This document shows positions 31,738-40,659 of a stretch of DNA of 49,535 bases, in pieces. Each line of letters begins with the position of its first letter. The stretch's first letter is position 1. Location: NCBI GenBank assembly GCA_017559845.1, contig JAFYQQ010000042.1:1-49535 (forward strand). The letters are read 5' to 3'. Source of the stretch: Bacteroidaceae bacterium (lineage in GTDB: Bacteria; Bacteroidota; Bacteroidia; Bacteroidales; Bacteroidaceae). The notes below the pieces were generated by a model. It ran no database searches. It saw only the letters and a list, made by a program, of their open reading frames with translations, and had not been told where the DNA came from. Made by a program: the position numbers and the translations under genes.

Positions 31738-33398
31738 AAATTCAGCAGTTGCTTTGCGTTTTCAATTGCGGCTTGCGACACTTGTGCTCCGCTTAACATA
31801 TTTGCTATTTCTTTTATACGTTCTTCCTTGTCCAGCTGTTTGATGTGGCTGAGGGTCTGGTCAGATGTGTCCTCTTTGTACACTCGGTAATGTGTGGCGC
31901 CCATTGCCGCAATTTGTGGCAGATGGGTTATGCTGATGACCTGCATCTTGTGGTTTGAGGCCATTTCTTTCATCATTTGTGCCATGCAGTCGGCAATGTT
32001 TCCGCTTACTCCGGTGTCAATCTCGTCAAAGATTATGGTTGGCAGTTGCTTGGCCTTGCTAATGAGGGTCTTCAGCGAGAGCATGACGCGTGCCACTTCA
32101 CCGCCACTGGCCACATCAGCAATGGGTCTTGGCGTGCCGTTCTTGTTTGCGGAGAAGAAGAAAACCACTTGGTCCATTCCTTTGGCAGAGGGTGTTTCCA
32201 GGGGTGCGACCTGCACATCCAAGTGGGCGTTGGGCATTCCCAAAGGTGCGAGCATGCTGTGCATCTTTTCTTGCAGCAGGGTGGCCGCCTCAGAACGTGA
32301 TTGGGTGAGTTCGCCAGCCTTTTCCACTAGGTTTTTCTTCACTTGTGCCAGCTCTTTTTCCTTTTCGGCGATGTCTTCCTCGCTGCAGTCCATTTCCCCA
32401 ATCTGCTGCGCCAACTGTTCCTTTATCCGAACCAGCCCTTCCGCACTGTCGGTATGGTGCTTTTTCTCAAGTGTGTAAAGTTCGTCCAGCCTGTTGTTGA
32501 TGGCCTCAAGGCGTTGCGGGTCAAAGGCAATGGATTCGGCTTTCTCTTCCAGTTCTTGGGACAAGTCTTTCAGGTCGATGTAGGCTTCTTCCACTCGGGC
32601 GCGCCATTCTTCGGCAGCGGGATAATGTCTGGTTGCGCTCTGCAATGTCTGGAGCACTTGACGCAGTGAGGACACAATGCCATACTGTTCGCCGCTCATC
32701 CTTTCGGTGGCCTGGAAGAGTGCGGACTTGATGTCTTCTGCGTGGTTCAGCGTTTCGGCTTCTTCCTGAAGCGTCTCGTCCTCTCCGGCAACAGGATTGA
32801 ACTCGGAAAGTTGTTTCAACTGGAAACGAAGGTAATCCTCGTTTTCCTTGTCAGAGTTGATTCTTTCCTTCAGCTTTTCCAGTGCGTGCTCCAGCGTCTT
32901 GTATTCCTGATAGATTGTGGAGTATTGCTTTATTCGTTCTTCGTTATTGCCCAGGATGTCAAGTATTTCCATTTGGAAATTCTCGTTAGCAAGAAGCAGG
33001 TTCTGGTGTTGGGAGTGGATGTCGATGATGTGGCTGCCCAGTTCTTTCAGCTGTGCCACGGTGGCCGGTGTGTCGTTGATGAAGGCTCTGCTTTTGCCTG
33101 CGGATGTGAGTTCGCGCCGAAGGGTGCAAGTGTGGCCTTCAAAGTCGAAATCGTTTTCGCTGAAGAATGTTTCCAGTCCGAAACCTTCCAGGTAAAACTC
33201 CGCTTCAATGACACAGCGGCTGGCTCCTGTCTGAATGCTTTTGCTGTCTGCCCTTTGTCCCAGGAGCAGGCCGATGGCGCCCAAAAGGATGGATTTTCCC
33301 GCACCCGTTTCACCGGTGATGACGGAGAACCCTTCCTGGAAATCCATGTCGAGTTCTTCAATCAGGGCATAGTTTTTTATGTAAAGATGCTTGAGCAT
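31734..33398 (-). CDS. recN: DNA repair protein RecN
   Basis: A 554-residue SMC-like ATPase for double-strand-break repair. It has the Walker A motif GETGAGKSILLGAIGLLLGQR (about residues 31-50), a long central coiled coil (about 150-370) and a C-terminal signature and Walker B segment (VASGGEVARVMLSLK, then PTIIFDEIDTGVSG). The length matches the family. It sits between DUF4835 and the TPR gene and overlaps the latter by 4 nt. Confidence 0.97.
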   Translation of the reverse strand: MLKHLYIKNYALIEELDMDFQEGFSVITGETGAGKSILLGAIGLLLGQRADSKSIQTGASRCVIEAEFYLEGFGLETFFSENDFDFEGHTCTLRRELTSAGKSRAFINDTPATVAQLKELGSHIIDIHSQHQNLLLANENFQMEILDILGNNEERIKQYSTIYQEYKTLEHALEKLKERINSDKENEDYLRFQLKQLSEFNPVAGEDETLQEEAETLNHAEDIKSALFQATERMSGEQYGIVSSLRQVLQTLQSATRHYPAAEEWRARVEEAYIDLKDLSQELEEKAESIAFDPQRLEAINNRLDELYTLEKKHHTDSAEGLVRIKEQLAQQIGEMDCSEEDIAEKEKELAQVKKNLVEKAGELTQSRSEAATLLQEKMHSMLAPLGMPNAHLDVQVAPLETPSAKGMDQVVFFFSANKNGTPRPIADVASGGEVARVMLSLKTLISKAKQLPTIIFDEIDTGVSGNIADCMAQMMKEMASNHKMQVISITHLPQIAAMGATHYRVYKEDTSDQTLSHIKQLDKEERIKEIANMLSGAQVSQAAIENAKQLLNL

Positions 33399-33422
33399 TT
33401 GTCTGAGTGGTGTGGTTCTGTT

Positions 33423-34334
33423 TTATTTCTTGATTTTTTCCCATTGCGCGCTTTGAGAGGGGTCAATGGCAAAAAGAATTTTGTGTGCCTTTTCCTTTTC
33501 TGTGGGCGTTCCCTTTTTAGCGAAGAGGTTGATGAGCTCCTCGCGCTTGTATTCGCTGAACAGTTGTGGAAGATGGCTCTTAGACCTTGCTTTCTTTGCC
33601 ACGCTGAGCAACTCCAACGATTCGGCGATGCGTGCCCTTGCAGTATCGGGGTTTTCCGCCATTTGGTCCAATCCCTTGCGATGGTACTGGTATTGCAGTT
33701 CGCGGAACTTTTCCATTGAACCGTCCAGATAGTCGTTAAGCAGTCCGAAGCGGTTCTTGTTGTCGTCAAAGGCTTTCCAACCCGGGTAGTCCAGCGTTTG
33801 TCCGGCTGTTACAATTTCTTCTGCGCGGTGAAGAATGTCCGTTCCACCCATGGGCGACATGGTGTCAAGGTCTATACCTATTATCATATAGGCATAGTAG
33901 GCCATTAGTGCAACCAGCTGGTTGTCAATCTGCTCGGGACGGAACTCAAGTCTGTCGTGTTCTTGGAAATTAAAGTTGAACTGCGGGTCTCTGTTGCTGA
34001 ACGCGGTGGTCATATATGTGGTGTTGAAGACCGGTCGGCTGCTTGTTACCAGCAACGTGCAGGTGAAGGAATTGTCCGTGTCGCTATACGTATTTACGGT
34101 GATGTTGAAATTGCACTGGATTTTTTCCTTGTCCTTCAGTTTAAGGTCGGTCCACTTCTGGTCGTTCAGAAAGTCGGTCAGTTTCTTTTCAAGCGATTCA
34201 AAGACGCCTCCCTTAGTGTCCGAAACCTGGGCACGGTTGATTACCACCTTAGCTTCCAGTTCCTGTGCCAGTGTGGTTTGGGGAATTGCCAGAGCCGAAG
34301 TGCAAAACAGCGCTTTCAACAGAATTTTTCTCAT
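33423..34334 (-). CDS. DUF4835 family protein (annotated as PorD in some Bacteroidetes)
   Basis: A 303-residue exported protein with signal peptide 1-23 (TTLAQ) and the DUF4835 pattern ELEAKVVINRAQVSDTKGGVFESLEKKL, FNFQEHDRLEF, ALMAYYAYMIIGIDLDTMSPMGG. The family is conserved across Bacteroidetes beside coaBC and recN and has been linked by name to type IX secretion (PorD). I see no other type IX genes in this window, so the secretion role rests on the family name only. Its start overlaps coaBC by 4 nt (ATGA). Confidence 0.85.
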   Translation of the reverse strand: MRKILLKALFCTSALAIPQTTLAQELEAKVVINRAQVSDTKGGVFESLEKKLTDFLNDQKWTDLKLKDKEKIQCNFNITVNTYSDTDNSFTCTLLVTSSRPVFNTTYMTTAFSNRDPQFNFNFQEHDRLEFRPEQIDNQLVALMAYYAYMIIGIDLDTMSPMGGTDILHRAEEIVTAGQTLDYPGWKAFDDNKNRFGLLNDYLDGSMEKFRELQYQYHRKGLDQMAENPDTARARIAESLELLSVAKKARSKSHLPQLFSEYKREELINLFAKKGTPTEKEKAHKILFAIDPSQSAQWEKIKK

Positions 34335-35530
34335 GCCATTATCTGCTTTAGACGGTTGATGATATCCTTTGCGGCTTCTGTCTTGCTCTTCAGCGGGAAA
34401 CTTTGGCTTTCGGTTGCGTCTATGAGGGTAATCTTGTTGGTGTCGTGCTGGAATCCCGCGCCTTCATCGTTGAGGCTGTTCAGCACAATGAAGTCCAGAT
34501 TCTTTTTCTCCAGTTTCTTCCGTGCGTTTTCAGCCTCGTTACAGGTTTCAAGGGCAAATCCCACCAGTTTCTGGTCCTGTCGTTTCATCTGTCCCATTGC
34601 CTGTGCAATGTCTTGTGTGGGATTCAGTCTGATGACGAGTTGGTCGCCCTCGCGCTTGATTTTGTTCTCGGCCGTGTGTTCGGGTGTGAAGTCGGCCACT
34701 GCGGCACATAGAATGCCCGCATTGCAGGTGGGGAAGATGCTAACGCAAGCCTCGTACATCTGTGCGGCACTTTCCACATTGGTACAGATTATGGACGGGT
34801 GCTTGGGCTTTTGGCTCATTGGTCCGCACACCATTTCCACTTCTGCGCCTCGTCTAGCACACTCTTCTGCCAGCGCACAACCCATTTTGCCGCTGCTGTA
34901 GTTGCCAATGAAGCGCACGGGGTCAATCTTTTCGTGTGTGGGGCCGGATGTGATCATGATGCGCTTTCCCTTGAGGTCTTGGCTGTTTCCAACAAGCGCC
35001 TCGGCCACTTGTCTCAGTATTTCCTCGGGTTCTTCCATGCGTCCTTTTCCTTGTAAGTGGCTTGCCAGGAATCCGGTTTGCGGCTCAATGATGTGGTTGC
35101 CGTAAGACTTCAGCAGGGCAAGGTTGTTCTGCGTGGTTGGGTGGGCATACATGTCGAGGTCCATTGCCGGCGCCACAAAAACGGGAGCCTTCATGGAGAG
35201 GTAAGTGGTGATGAGCATGTTGTCCGCAATGCCGTGGGCCATCTTGCCAATGGTGCTGGCTGTGGCCGGAGCGATTATCATGGCATCTGCCCACAAGCCC
35301 AAGTCTACGTGGCTGTGCCATGTGCCGTCTCGTTGGCTGAAGAACTCGCTTATCACAGGCTTGCTTGTAAGTGCGCTCAGCGTGATGGGGGTGATGAACT
35401 CCTTTCCCGCAGGTGTGATGACCACTTGCACCTCGGCTCCTTGCTTGATGAGGCCGCGGATGAGCAGGCAGGCTTTGTATGCCGCAATGCTGCCTGTTAT
35501 TCCGAGTACGATTTTCTTACCGTTTAGCAT
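34331..35530 (-). CDS. coaBC: Bifunctional phosphopantothenoylcysteine decarboxylase / phosphopantothenate-cysteine ligase
   Basis: A 399-residue coenzyme A enzyme with two domains. The CoaC flavoprotein half (about 1-185) has GITGSIAAYKACLLIRGL at the N-terminus, HVDLGLWADAMIIAPATA and PAMDLDMY. The CoaB ligase half (about 188-399) has ITSGPTHEKIDPVRFIGNYSSGKMG and the KxKR-like AENKIKREGDQL. It overlaps the upstream exonuclease gene by 14 nt and DUF4835 by 4 nt, so translation of the three is likely coupled. Confidence 0.96.
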   Translation of the reverse strand: MLNGKKIVLGITGSIAAYKACLLIRGLIKQGAEVQVVITPAGKEFITPITLSALTSKPVISEFFSQRDGTWHSHVDLGLWADAMIIAPATASTIGKMAHGIADNMLITTYLSMKAPVFVAPAMDLDMYAHPTTQNNLALLKSYGNHIIEPQTGFLASHLQGKGRMEEPEEILRQVAEALVGNSQDLKGKRIMITSGPTHEKIDPVRFIGNYSSGKMGCALAEECARRGAEVEMVCGPMSQKPKHPSIICTNVESAAQMYEACVSIFPTCNAGILCAAVADFTPEHTAENKIKREGDQLVIRLNPTQDIAQAMGQMKRQDQKLVGFALETCNEAENARKKLEKKNLDFIVLNSLNDEGAGFQHDTNKITLIDATESQSFPLKSKTEAAKDIINRLKQIMA

Positions 35531-36287
35531 ATTTCAGTCTCAGTTGTTCAAATACGCGCTTGGTGTTCAATGGGAAGTCGCCCTGCTGAATCCAGCTGAA
35601 ATAACCAGGGTCGCGCATGACGACGTCTTTTATGGCACGTCCCTTGTATTTTCCAAAATTGATGGTTTCCACTCCATTGTCGTCATAGACCACACGTCCG
35701 GAGAAGTCGATGTTCTTGGAGCGTTGCGAGTAGTCTGCCAAAAAGTCTACGTCGTTTTCCAGGTCGTTGGGGTATTTGTCCAACTGGGCTTCCAACACTT
35801 CGTATGTGGCTCGTGTGTCTGCCAGTGCGCTGTGGGCGTCTGTTAGGTCTTTTCCGCAGTAGAACTGGTATGCTGCCACCAGTGTGCGGCGTTCCAACTT
35901 ATGGTAGATGTTCTGCACGTCCACCATGCGGCTGTCCTTCAGGTTGATGTCCACACCAGCACGCAGGAACTCTTCCACCAGCATGGGAATGTCAAAGTGG
36001 TTGCTGTTGAATCCGGCAAGGTCGCATCCCTCGAATTTCTGCTGCAGTTCGGCAGCCATGTCTTTGAAGGTGGGGCAGTCCTTCACGTCGGCGTCGGTGA
36101 TGCCGTGTACCTCGCTGGCCTGTGCGGGAATGGGTATTGTGGGGTTGAACCTCATGCTTTTCTCTTCCTTAGTGCCATCGGGTTCCAGGCGGATATAGCA
36201 TAGTTCCACAATGCGGTCCCTTGATATGTCTATGCCTGTGGTCTCCAGGTCGAAGAAGATGATGGGTTTCTTTACGTTGAGTTTCAT
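35517..36287 (-). CDS. DnaQ-like 3'-5' exonuclease
   Basis: A 256-residue DEDDh exonuclease. Motif ExoI is FFDLETTGID (Asp13, Glu15), ExoII is GFNSNHFDIPML, and ExoIII is HSALADTRATYEVL with the His and Asp of the DEDDh type. The C-terminal 80 residues include a glycine-rich NFGKYKGRAIKDV block seen in exonuclease-like DUF3820 modules. Its place next to dnaN suggests proofreading or a repair role with the sliding clamp. It is not the classical PolC-type exonuclease. Confidence 0.92.
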   Translation of the reverse strand: MKLNVKKPIIFFDLETTGIDISRDRIVELCYIRLEPDGTKEEKSMRFNPTIPIPAQASEVHGITDADVKDCPTFKDMAAELQQKFEGCDLAGFNSNHFDIPMLVEEFLRAGVDINLKDSRMVDVQNIYHKLERRTLVAAYQFYCGKDLTDAHSALADTRATYEVLEAQLDKYPNDLENDVDFLADYSQRSKNIDFSGRVVYDDNGVETINFGKYKGRAIKDVVMRDPGYFSWIQQGDFPLNTKRVFEQLRLKYAKR

Positions 36288-36328
36288 TACAATTCTTGTT
36301 GTTTGGTTGTGTGGTATGGGCGTTCCGC

Positions 36329-37453
36329 TTATTCTTCCACTCTCATGGGCATGAGCAGCATCAGTATTTCCTCGTCCTCACTTGCGGGAACGGGTTTGAT
36401 GATACCGGGTCTGCTGGGGTCTGCCAGTTCGATGGATACGCTTTCGCTGTCCAGAATGTTCAGAATCTCAATGAGGAACTGGCAGCTGAAGCCAATGTGG
36501 ATGTTCTGTCCGCTGTATTCGCAGTTCTGGTACTCAACGGCGTTGGTGGCAAACTCGTAGTCCTGTCCGGTCAGCTTCAGTGTGTTTTGGGAAAGTTCCA
36601 GCTTCACCAGTCCGCTGCTTTGGTTGCAGAATACGCTCACACGCTTCAGAGCACTTGCCAGTGCCTGGCGGTCTGTTACAGACTTGAAGGGGTTGTCTGC
36701 GGGGATTACGCCGTTGTAGTTGGGATATCTTCCTTCAATCAGGCTGAAGTGCATTACAATGTCTTTGGTCTTTATGCACGCCTTGTCGCTGTCAAACTTT
36801 ATCTCAATGTTGCCTGCGTCCTTGCTGAGTACGGCTTTCAGAATGGAGGCAACTTTCTTGGGCAGGATGAATCCGGCCTCGAATCCGCTCTTTACGTTGT
36901 GCATGATGTTGCGCACCAGCTTGCGTCCGTCTGTGCCCGCAAAGGTGAGCGATTCGGGTTTCACGTCCACATAGATGCCGTTCATCACCAGTCTCACCTC
37001 ATCGTTGGCGGTGGCGAACAAGCAGTTGTTGATACCCTTCAGCAAGGTCTCGGCTGGCATGGTAAGGGTTGTGCATTCTTCCTTTACGGTGCGTGGAACG
37101 GGATAGGGGGCGGCATCCTGTGCCATTACGCCGAACGTGCCGCTGTTGTGGTAGCCTTTGATGCTGAGTGTTTCGGGGCTGAACTCAATGGTCAGGGGCT
37201 GTTCGGCCAGTTCCTTGATGGAGTCCATGATGGTCTTTGCGGGAATGCAGAAGCGTGCGTTCTCGCTCTGTTCGAACAGGGGAACCTGGGTGATGAAATA
37301 TTTTTCGCTGTCAGATGCGGTGATGGTAACGGTGTTGTCCTTTACATCGAAGAGGAAACAGTCCAAAATGGCCATTGAATTCTTCGATGCCATAACTTTT
37401 GACGCTGCGGTCATGTGGCTGTATAGAGCCGTGGAGGAAACTTTAAAGTTCAT
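36329..37453 (-). CDS. dnaN: DNA polymerase III sliding clamp (beta subunit)
   Basis: A 374-residue protein of three repeated clamp domains. Recognisable segments are NSMAILDCFLFDV, IEFSPETLSIKGYHNSGTFGVMAQDAAPYP, and, in domain 2, the conserved GRYPNYNGVIP loop. The C-terminus ends MLLMPMRVEE, close to the usual LMPMRL. It is the first gene of the minus-strand operon, with its promoter just upstream. Confidence 0.97.
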   Translation of the reverse strand: MNFKVSSTALYSHMTAASKVMASKNSMAILDCFLFDVKDNTVTITASDSEKYFITQVPLFEQSENARFCIPAKTIMDSIKELAEQPLTIEFSPETLSIKGYHNSGTFGVMAQDAAPYPVPRTVKEECTTLTMPAETLLKGINNCLFATANDEVRLVMNGIYVDVKPESLTFAGTDGRKLVRNIMHNVKSGFEAGFILPKKVASILKAVLSKDAGNIEIKFDSDKACIKTKDIVMHFSLIEGRYPNYNGVIPADNPFKSVTDRQALASALKRVSVFCNQSSGLVKLELSQNTLKLTGQDYEFATNAVEYQNCEYSGQNIHIGFSCQFLIEILNILDSESVSIELADPSRPGIIKPVPASEDEEILMLLMPMRVEE

Positions 37454-37493
37454 AAGTCTCTGTGTATGTTTTTACGTTAATTTATATTTAGCA

Positions 37494-37523
37494 CAAAAAT
37501 ACAATAAATCCATGATGTGACAA
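37494..37523 (-). promoter_or_regulatory. Promoter of the dnaN operon
   Basis: Minus strand: TTG (37521-37523), 19-bp spacer, TATTTTTG (37494-37501). The box is 41 bp before the dnaN start. Confidence 0.65.
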
Positions 37524-37564
37524 AAAAAAGGGATGGAAAAAGTCGGTTTGTTGATTTTTTTGAA

Positions 37565-37572
37565 TACCTTTG
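37565..37572 (+). promoter_or_regulatory. -7 box of the DUF3127 gene
   Basis: TACCTTTG, 35 bp before the ATG at 37607. The divergent dnaN promoter lies less than 100 bp away. Confidence 0.6.
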
Positions 37573-37606
37573 CGTGCAATTTAGAATTTACACATATAAA
37601 AATTTT

Positions 37607-38020
37607 ATGGAATTAACAGGAAAGATTATAGCAGTGCTGCCCGAGCGTAGCGGTGTTTCGGCCCGCACCGGCAGTGAGTGGAAAATGGCTTCCTATGTAT
37701 TGGAAACCATGGAGCAGTATCCCCGCAAGATGGTGTTTGAAATCTTCGGCAGCGACCGTATTGCACAGTGCAACATACAGCTTGGCGAGGTGCTTACCGT
37801 ATCCTTCGACATTGATGCCCGCGAGTATCAGGGTCGTTGGTTCAACAGTATCCGTGCATGGAAGGTAGACCGTAATACCGTAGCTTCCATGCCTCAGGCT
37901 CCTATTCCCGCTGACATACCTCCTTTCGGAGCCAGTCCCGTGCCTCCTGCACAACCCGACGCTTCTTCGGCTCTTCCCTTCGGCAGCGCTCCTGCTGCAC
38001 CGGACGACCTGCCTTTCTAA
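37607..38020 (+). CDS. DUF3127 OB-fold protein (single-strand DNA-binding-like)
   Basis: A 137-residue protein. The first 90 residues match DUF3127 (MELTGKIIAVLPERSGVSAR, VLETMEQYPRKMVFEIFG, LTVSFDIDAREYQGRWFNSIRAWKV), an OB-like fold. The tail is Pro/Ala-rich and ends in the acidic DDLPF, which resembles the DDxPF tip that single-strand-binding proteins use to recruit partners. I use the ATG at 37607 because it follows the promoter; the open frame further upstream is not credible. The function is inferred from fold and tail only. Confidence 0.9.
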   Translation: MELTGKIIAVLPERSGVSARTGSEWKMASYVLETMEQYPRKMVFEIFGSDRIAQCNIQLGEVLTVSFDIDAREYQGRWFNSIRAWKVDRNTVASMPQAPIPADIPPFGASPVPPAQPDASSALPFGSAPAAPDDLPF

Positions 38021-38051
38021 GGCGCACAGCTTGTCTGGAAGAAAAATATAC

Positions 38052-38100
38052 AAGAGAACTACTCTTTGGCCGCAGGTCATTGTAGTGGTTCTCTTTTTTT
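38052..38100 (+). terminator. Terminator after DUF3127
   Basis: AGAGAACTACT pairs with AGTGGTTCTCT (one T-G wobble) around a 20-nt loop, followed by a run of T. Confidence 0.85.
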
Positions 38101-38233
38101 CGTCAGTGAAAATGATAAGATTGTTATACGGAAGTTTTGGCATAAGGTATCAAAAAAGGAGCATCCAACGGACCAAAACGGGTTCTTTTGCAGTTAAAGC
38201 ACAATTTTATGTCAAAAATTGCCCAAAAGTGCG

Positions 38234-38241
38234 TACCTTTG
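38234..38241 (+). promoter_or_regulatory. -7 box of the M49 peptidase gene
   Basis: TACCTTTG, 38 bp before the ATG at 38279. Confidence 0.6.
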
Positions 38242-38278
38242 GAACCGTAAACAATTCAGATTATATTTTTTAACCAAA

Positions 38279-40285
38279 ATGAAGACTTATTTAAAGACAA
38301 TGATGTTATCAGCAGTATGCGCTGTTACATCCTGTGGCGGACCCACCCAGGATGACGGTTTTGAGTTCACCAACGAGCGTTTTGCAGACATACAGATGTT
38401 GCGCTATCGTGTAGACGGATTCGAGCAACTCTCGTTGCAGCAGAAGACATTCATCTATTATCTGCAGGAGGCAGCCCTTTGGGGACGCGACATCCTGTTC
38501 GACCAGAACGGACGCTACAACCTGCAGATTCGTGACCTTCTGGAGAAGACCTACCGCGACTACAAGGGTGACCGCACTGATGCCGACTTTGTGGCCATGG
38601 AAGAGTACCTCAAGCGTGTTTGGTTCAGCAACGGCATCCACCACCACTACGGCGCGGACAAGTTCATCCCCGGTTTTTCACGCGAATGGTTTGTGAAGCA
38701 TTCCGGATGCTCTGACGACCAGTTGCTCGAGGTTATTTTCAACCCCGAGGTGATGGCCAAGCGTGTGAACCTTGCCGAGGGAGAAGACCTCATCCTCACC
38801 TCAGCCATGAACTATTATGGTGAGGGCGTAACCCAGGCGGAGGCAGAGGAATTCTATGCCAAGATGAAGGCCGAGGGAGACCCCCAGCGCCCCGTAATGT
38901 ACGGTATGAACAGCACGCTGGTGAAGGGTTCTGACGGCACCTTGCGCGAGGATGTCTGGACTACCTCTGGACGGTACGGAGAACCGCTTCTTCAGATTGT
39001 GAAAAACCTCAAGGCTGCCCGTCCTTATGCCGAAGATTCTTTGCAGCAGGTGGTGTTGGACAAACTTATCAGTTTTTATGAAACCGGCTGTCTGAAGACC
39101 TTCGACGAATACAGCATTGCATGGCTACAGAACACCGAACCTCAGGTGGACTTTGTGAACGGATTTACAGAAAGTTACGGCGACCCCCTCGGCATGAAGG
39201 CCTCTTGGGAAAGCATCGTTAACTTCAAGGATCTTGAGGCCACCAAGCGCACCCTTTTGCTCAGCGACAATGCCCAGTGGTTCGAGGACAATTCGCCCGT
39301 AAATCCTGCTTTCAAGAAGGAGAAGGTAAAGGGCGTAAGCGCAAAGGTTATCCGTGCTGCCATCCTTGGCGGCGACCTCTATCCCTCAACCGCCATCGGC
39401 ATCAACTTGCCCAACAGCAACTGGGTGCGTGCCGAATACGGAAGCAAGAGCGTAACCATCGGCAACCTTACCTATGCCTATGCCCAGGCATCCAAGGGAA
39501 GCGGAATGGGCGAGGAGTTTGCCTTCGGTCCCGAAGAACTTGAAATCATGAAGAAATATGGCGATGTAACCGACGACCTGCACACCGACCTCCACGAATG
39601 TCTGGGCCACGGAAGTGGCAAGCTGCTCCCCGGAGTTGACCCCGACACGCTGAAGGCTTACGGCAGCACCATTGAGGAAGCCCGTGCCGACCTTTTCGCA
39701 CTTTACTATCTTGCCGACCCCAAGCTGGTGGAATTGGGTCTCATGCCCGATGCTGAGGCTTACAAGGCATCTTACATCGGCCAGATGCAGAACGGTATTC
39801 TTACTCAGCTTGTACGCATCAAGCCCGGCGACCAGATTGAGGAAGCTCACATGCGTAACCGTGCTCTCATTGCCCGTTGGGCCATGGCGATGGGCAAGGG
39901 TAAGGCAGCCGGCGGTGCCGATGTCATTGAAATGCCCGTTCGCGACGGTAAGACCTATGTCAAGATCAACGACTATGCTGCCCTGCGTCAGGTTTTCGGC
40001 GAACAGCTTGCCGAAATCCAGCGCATCAAGTCTGAAGGCGACTTCAACGCTGCCCGCACTTTGGTGGAAGAATATGGCGTGAAGGTTGACCCCGCCTTGC
40101 ATAATGAGATTCTGGAACGCTACAAGGCGCTTGACATCGCTCCCTACAAGGGATTCATCAATCCCTGCTATACTCTCGTGCGCGATGAGAAGACCAACGA
40201 GATTACCGACGTGACCATCAGCTACGATGAGGCTTACGACGAGCAGATGCTCCGCTACAGCCGCGATTATGGTTTCGGTTATTGA
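38279..40285 (+). CDS. Dipeptidyl-peptidase III-like M49 family zinc peptidase (lipoprotein)
   Basis: A 668-residue peptidase. The zinc motif HECLGH starts at His439 (in HTDLHECLGHGSGKLLPG), and the third ligand region is TIEEARADLFALYYL. These are the two M49 signatures. It carries a lipoprotein signal (VTSC), so it faces the periplasm or outer membrane, unlike the cytosolic eukaryotic enzymes; Bacteroidetes members of this kind are known. It would cleave dipeptides from the N-terminus of short peptides. I use the ATG at 38279, directly before the signal peptide, rather than 38219. It converges on the MGMT gene, with a shared terminator. Confidence 0.93.
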   Translation: MKTYLKTMMLSAVCAVTSCGGPTQDDGFEFTNERFADIQMLRYRVDGFEQLSLQQKTFIYYLQEAALWGRDILFDQNGRYNLQIRDLLEKTYRDYKGDRTDADFVAMEEYLKRVWFSNGIHHHYGADKFIPGFSREWFVKHSGCSDDQLLEVIFNPEVMAKRVNLAEGEDLILTSAMNYYGEGVTQAEAEEFYAKMKAEGDPQRPVMYGMNSTLVKGSDGTLREDVWTTSGRYGEPLLQIVKNLKAARPYAEDSLQQVVLDKLISFYETGCLKTFDEYSIAWLQNTEPQVDFVNGFTESYGDPLGMKASWESIVNFKDLEATKRTLLLSDNAQWFEDNSPVNPAFKKEKVKGVSAKVIRAAILGGDLYPSTAIGINLPNSNWVRAEYGSKSVTIGNLTYAYAQASKGSGMGEEFAFGPEELEIMKKYGDVTDDLHTDLHECLGHGSGKLLPGVDPDTLKAYGSTIEEARADLFALYYLADPKLVELGLMPDAEAYKASYIGQMQNGILTQLVRIKPGDQIEEAHMRNRALIARWAMAMGKGKAAGGADVIEMPVRDGKTYVKINDYAALRQVFGEQLAEIQRIKSEGDFNAARTLVEEYGVKVDPALHNEILERYKALDIAPYKGFINPCYTLVRDEKTNEITDVTISYDEAYDEQMLRYSRDYGFGY

Positions 40286-40310
40286 GATACAACATTTTTG
40301 GAATAATGGA

Positions 40311-40339
40311 AAAAAAGAGGGCTCATTGCCCTCTTTTTT
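40311..40339. terminator. Bidirectional terminator between the M49 and MGMT genes
   Basis: A perfect 12-bp stem, AAAAAAGAGGGC / GCCCTCTTTTTT, with loop TCATT. It has A and T runs on both sides, so it can end transcripts on both strands. The loop contains the last bases of the minus-strand stop codon. Confidence 0.9.
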
Positions 40340-40655
40340 GTGTCTTTTCGGATATTGGAATTTTTTCTTCTTCCAGCATCTTCAGTTTACGTGTAATCAT
40401 TTCTCCTTTGCGCTCGCCGTGGAAACCGCCCGGACTGCCATCGGAGGCTATGACGCGGTGGCACGGCACTTCGGGAGCAAAAGGATTCCGCTTGAGCGCC
40501 TGTCCGACGGCTTGTGCGCTGCGGCAACCAATACGACGTGCCAGTTCGCCGTACGTGATGCATTCTCCCCTGGGAACGTTGAGCAGTTCCTGATAAACTT
40601 TTCGCTGGAAAGGGGTAATGTCCTTTGACTGGATGACTTTTTGCCGTATGTCCAT
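40323..40655 (-). CDS. MGMT-family (Ada C-domain-like) alkylguanine DNA methyltransferase, short form
   Basis: A 110-residue protein consisting of only the DNA-binding/methyl-acceptor domain (TPFQRKVYQELLNVPRGECITYGELA, helix-turn-helix, then VPCHRVI with acceptor Cys65 and SDGSPGGFHG). Since the Cys is kept, it could act as a suicide methyltransferase on O6-alkylguanine; the short form lacks the N-terminal RNase H-like domain. The start lies 4 nt after the histidine kinase stop, so it is probably cotranscribed with the two-component system. Confidence 0.9.
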   Translation of the reverse strand: MDIRQKVIQSKDITPFQRKVYQELLNVPRGECITYGELARRIGCRSAQAVGQALKRNPFAPEVPCHRVIASDGSPGGFHGERKGEMITRKLKMLEEEKIPISEKTQKRGQ

Positions 40656-40659
40656 GTTG

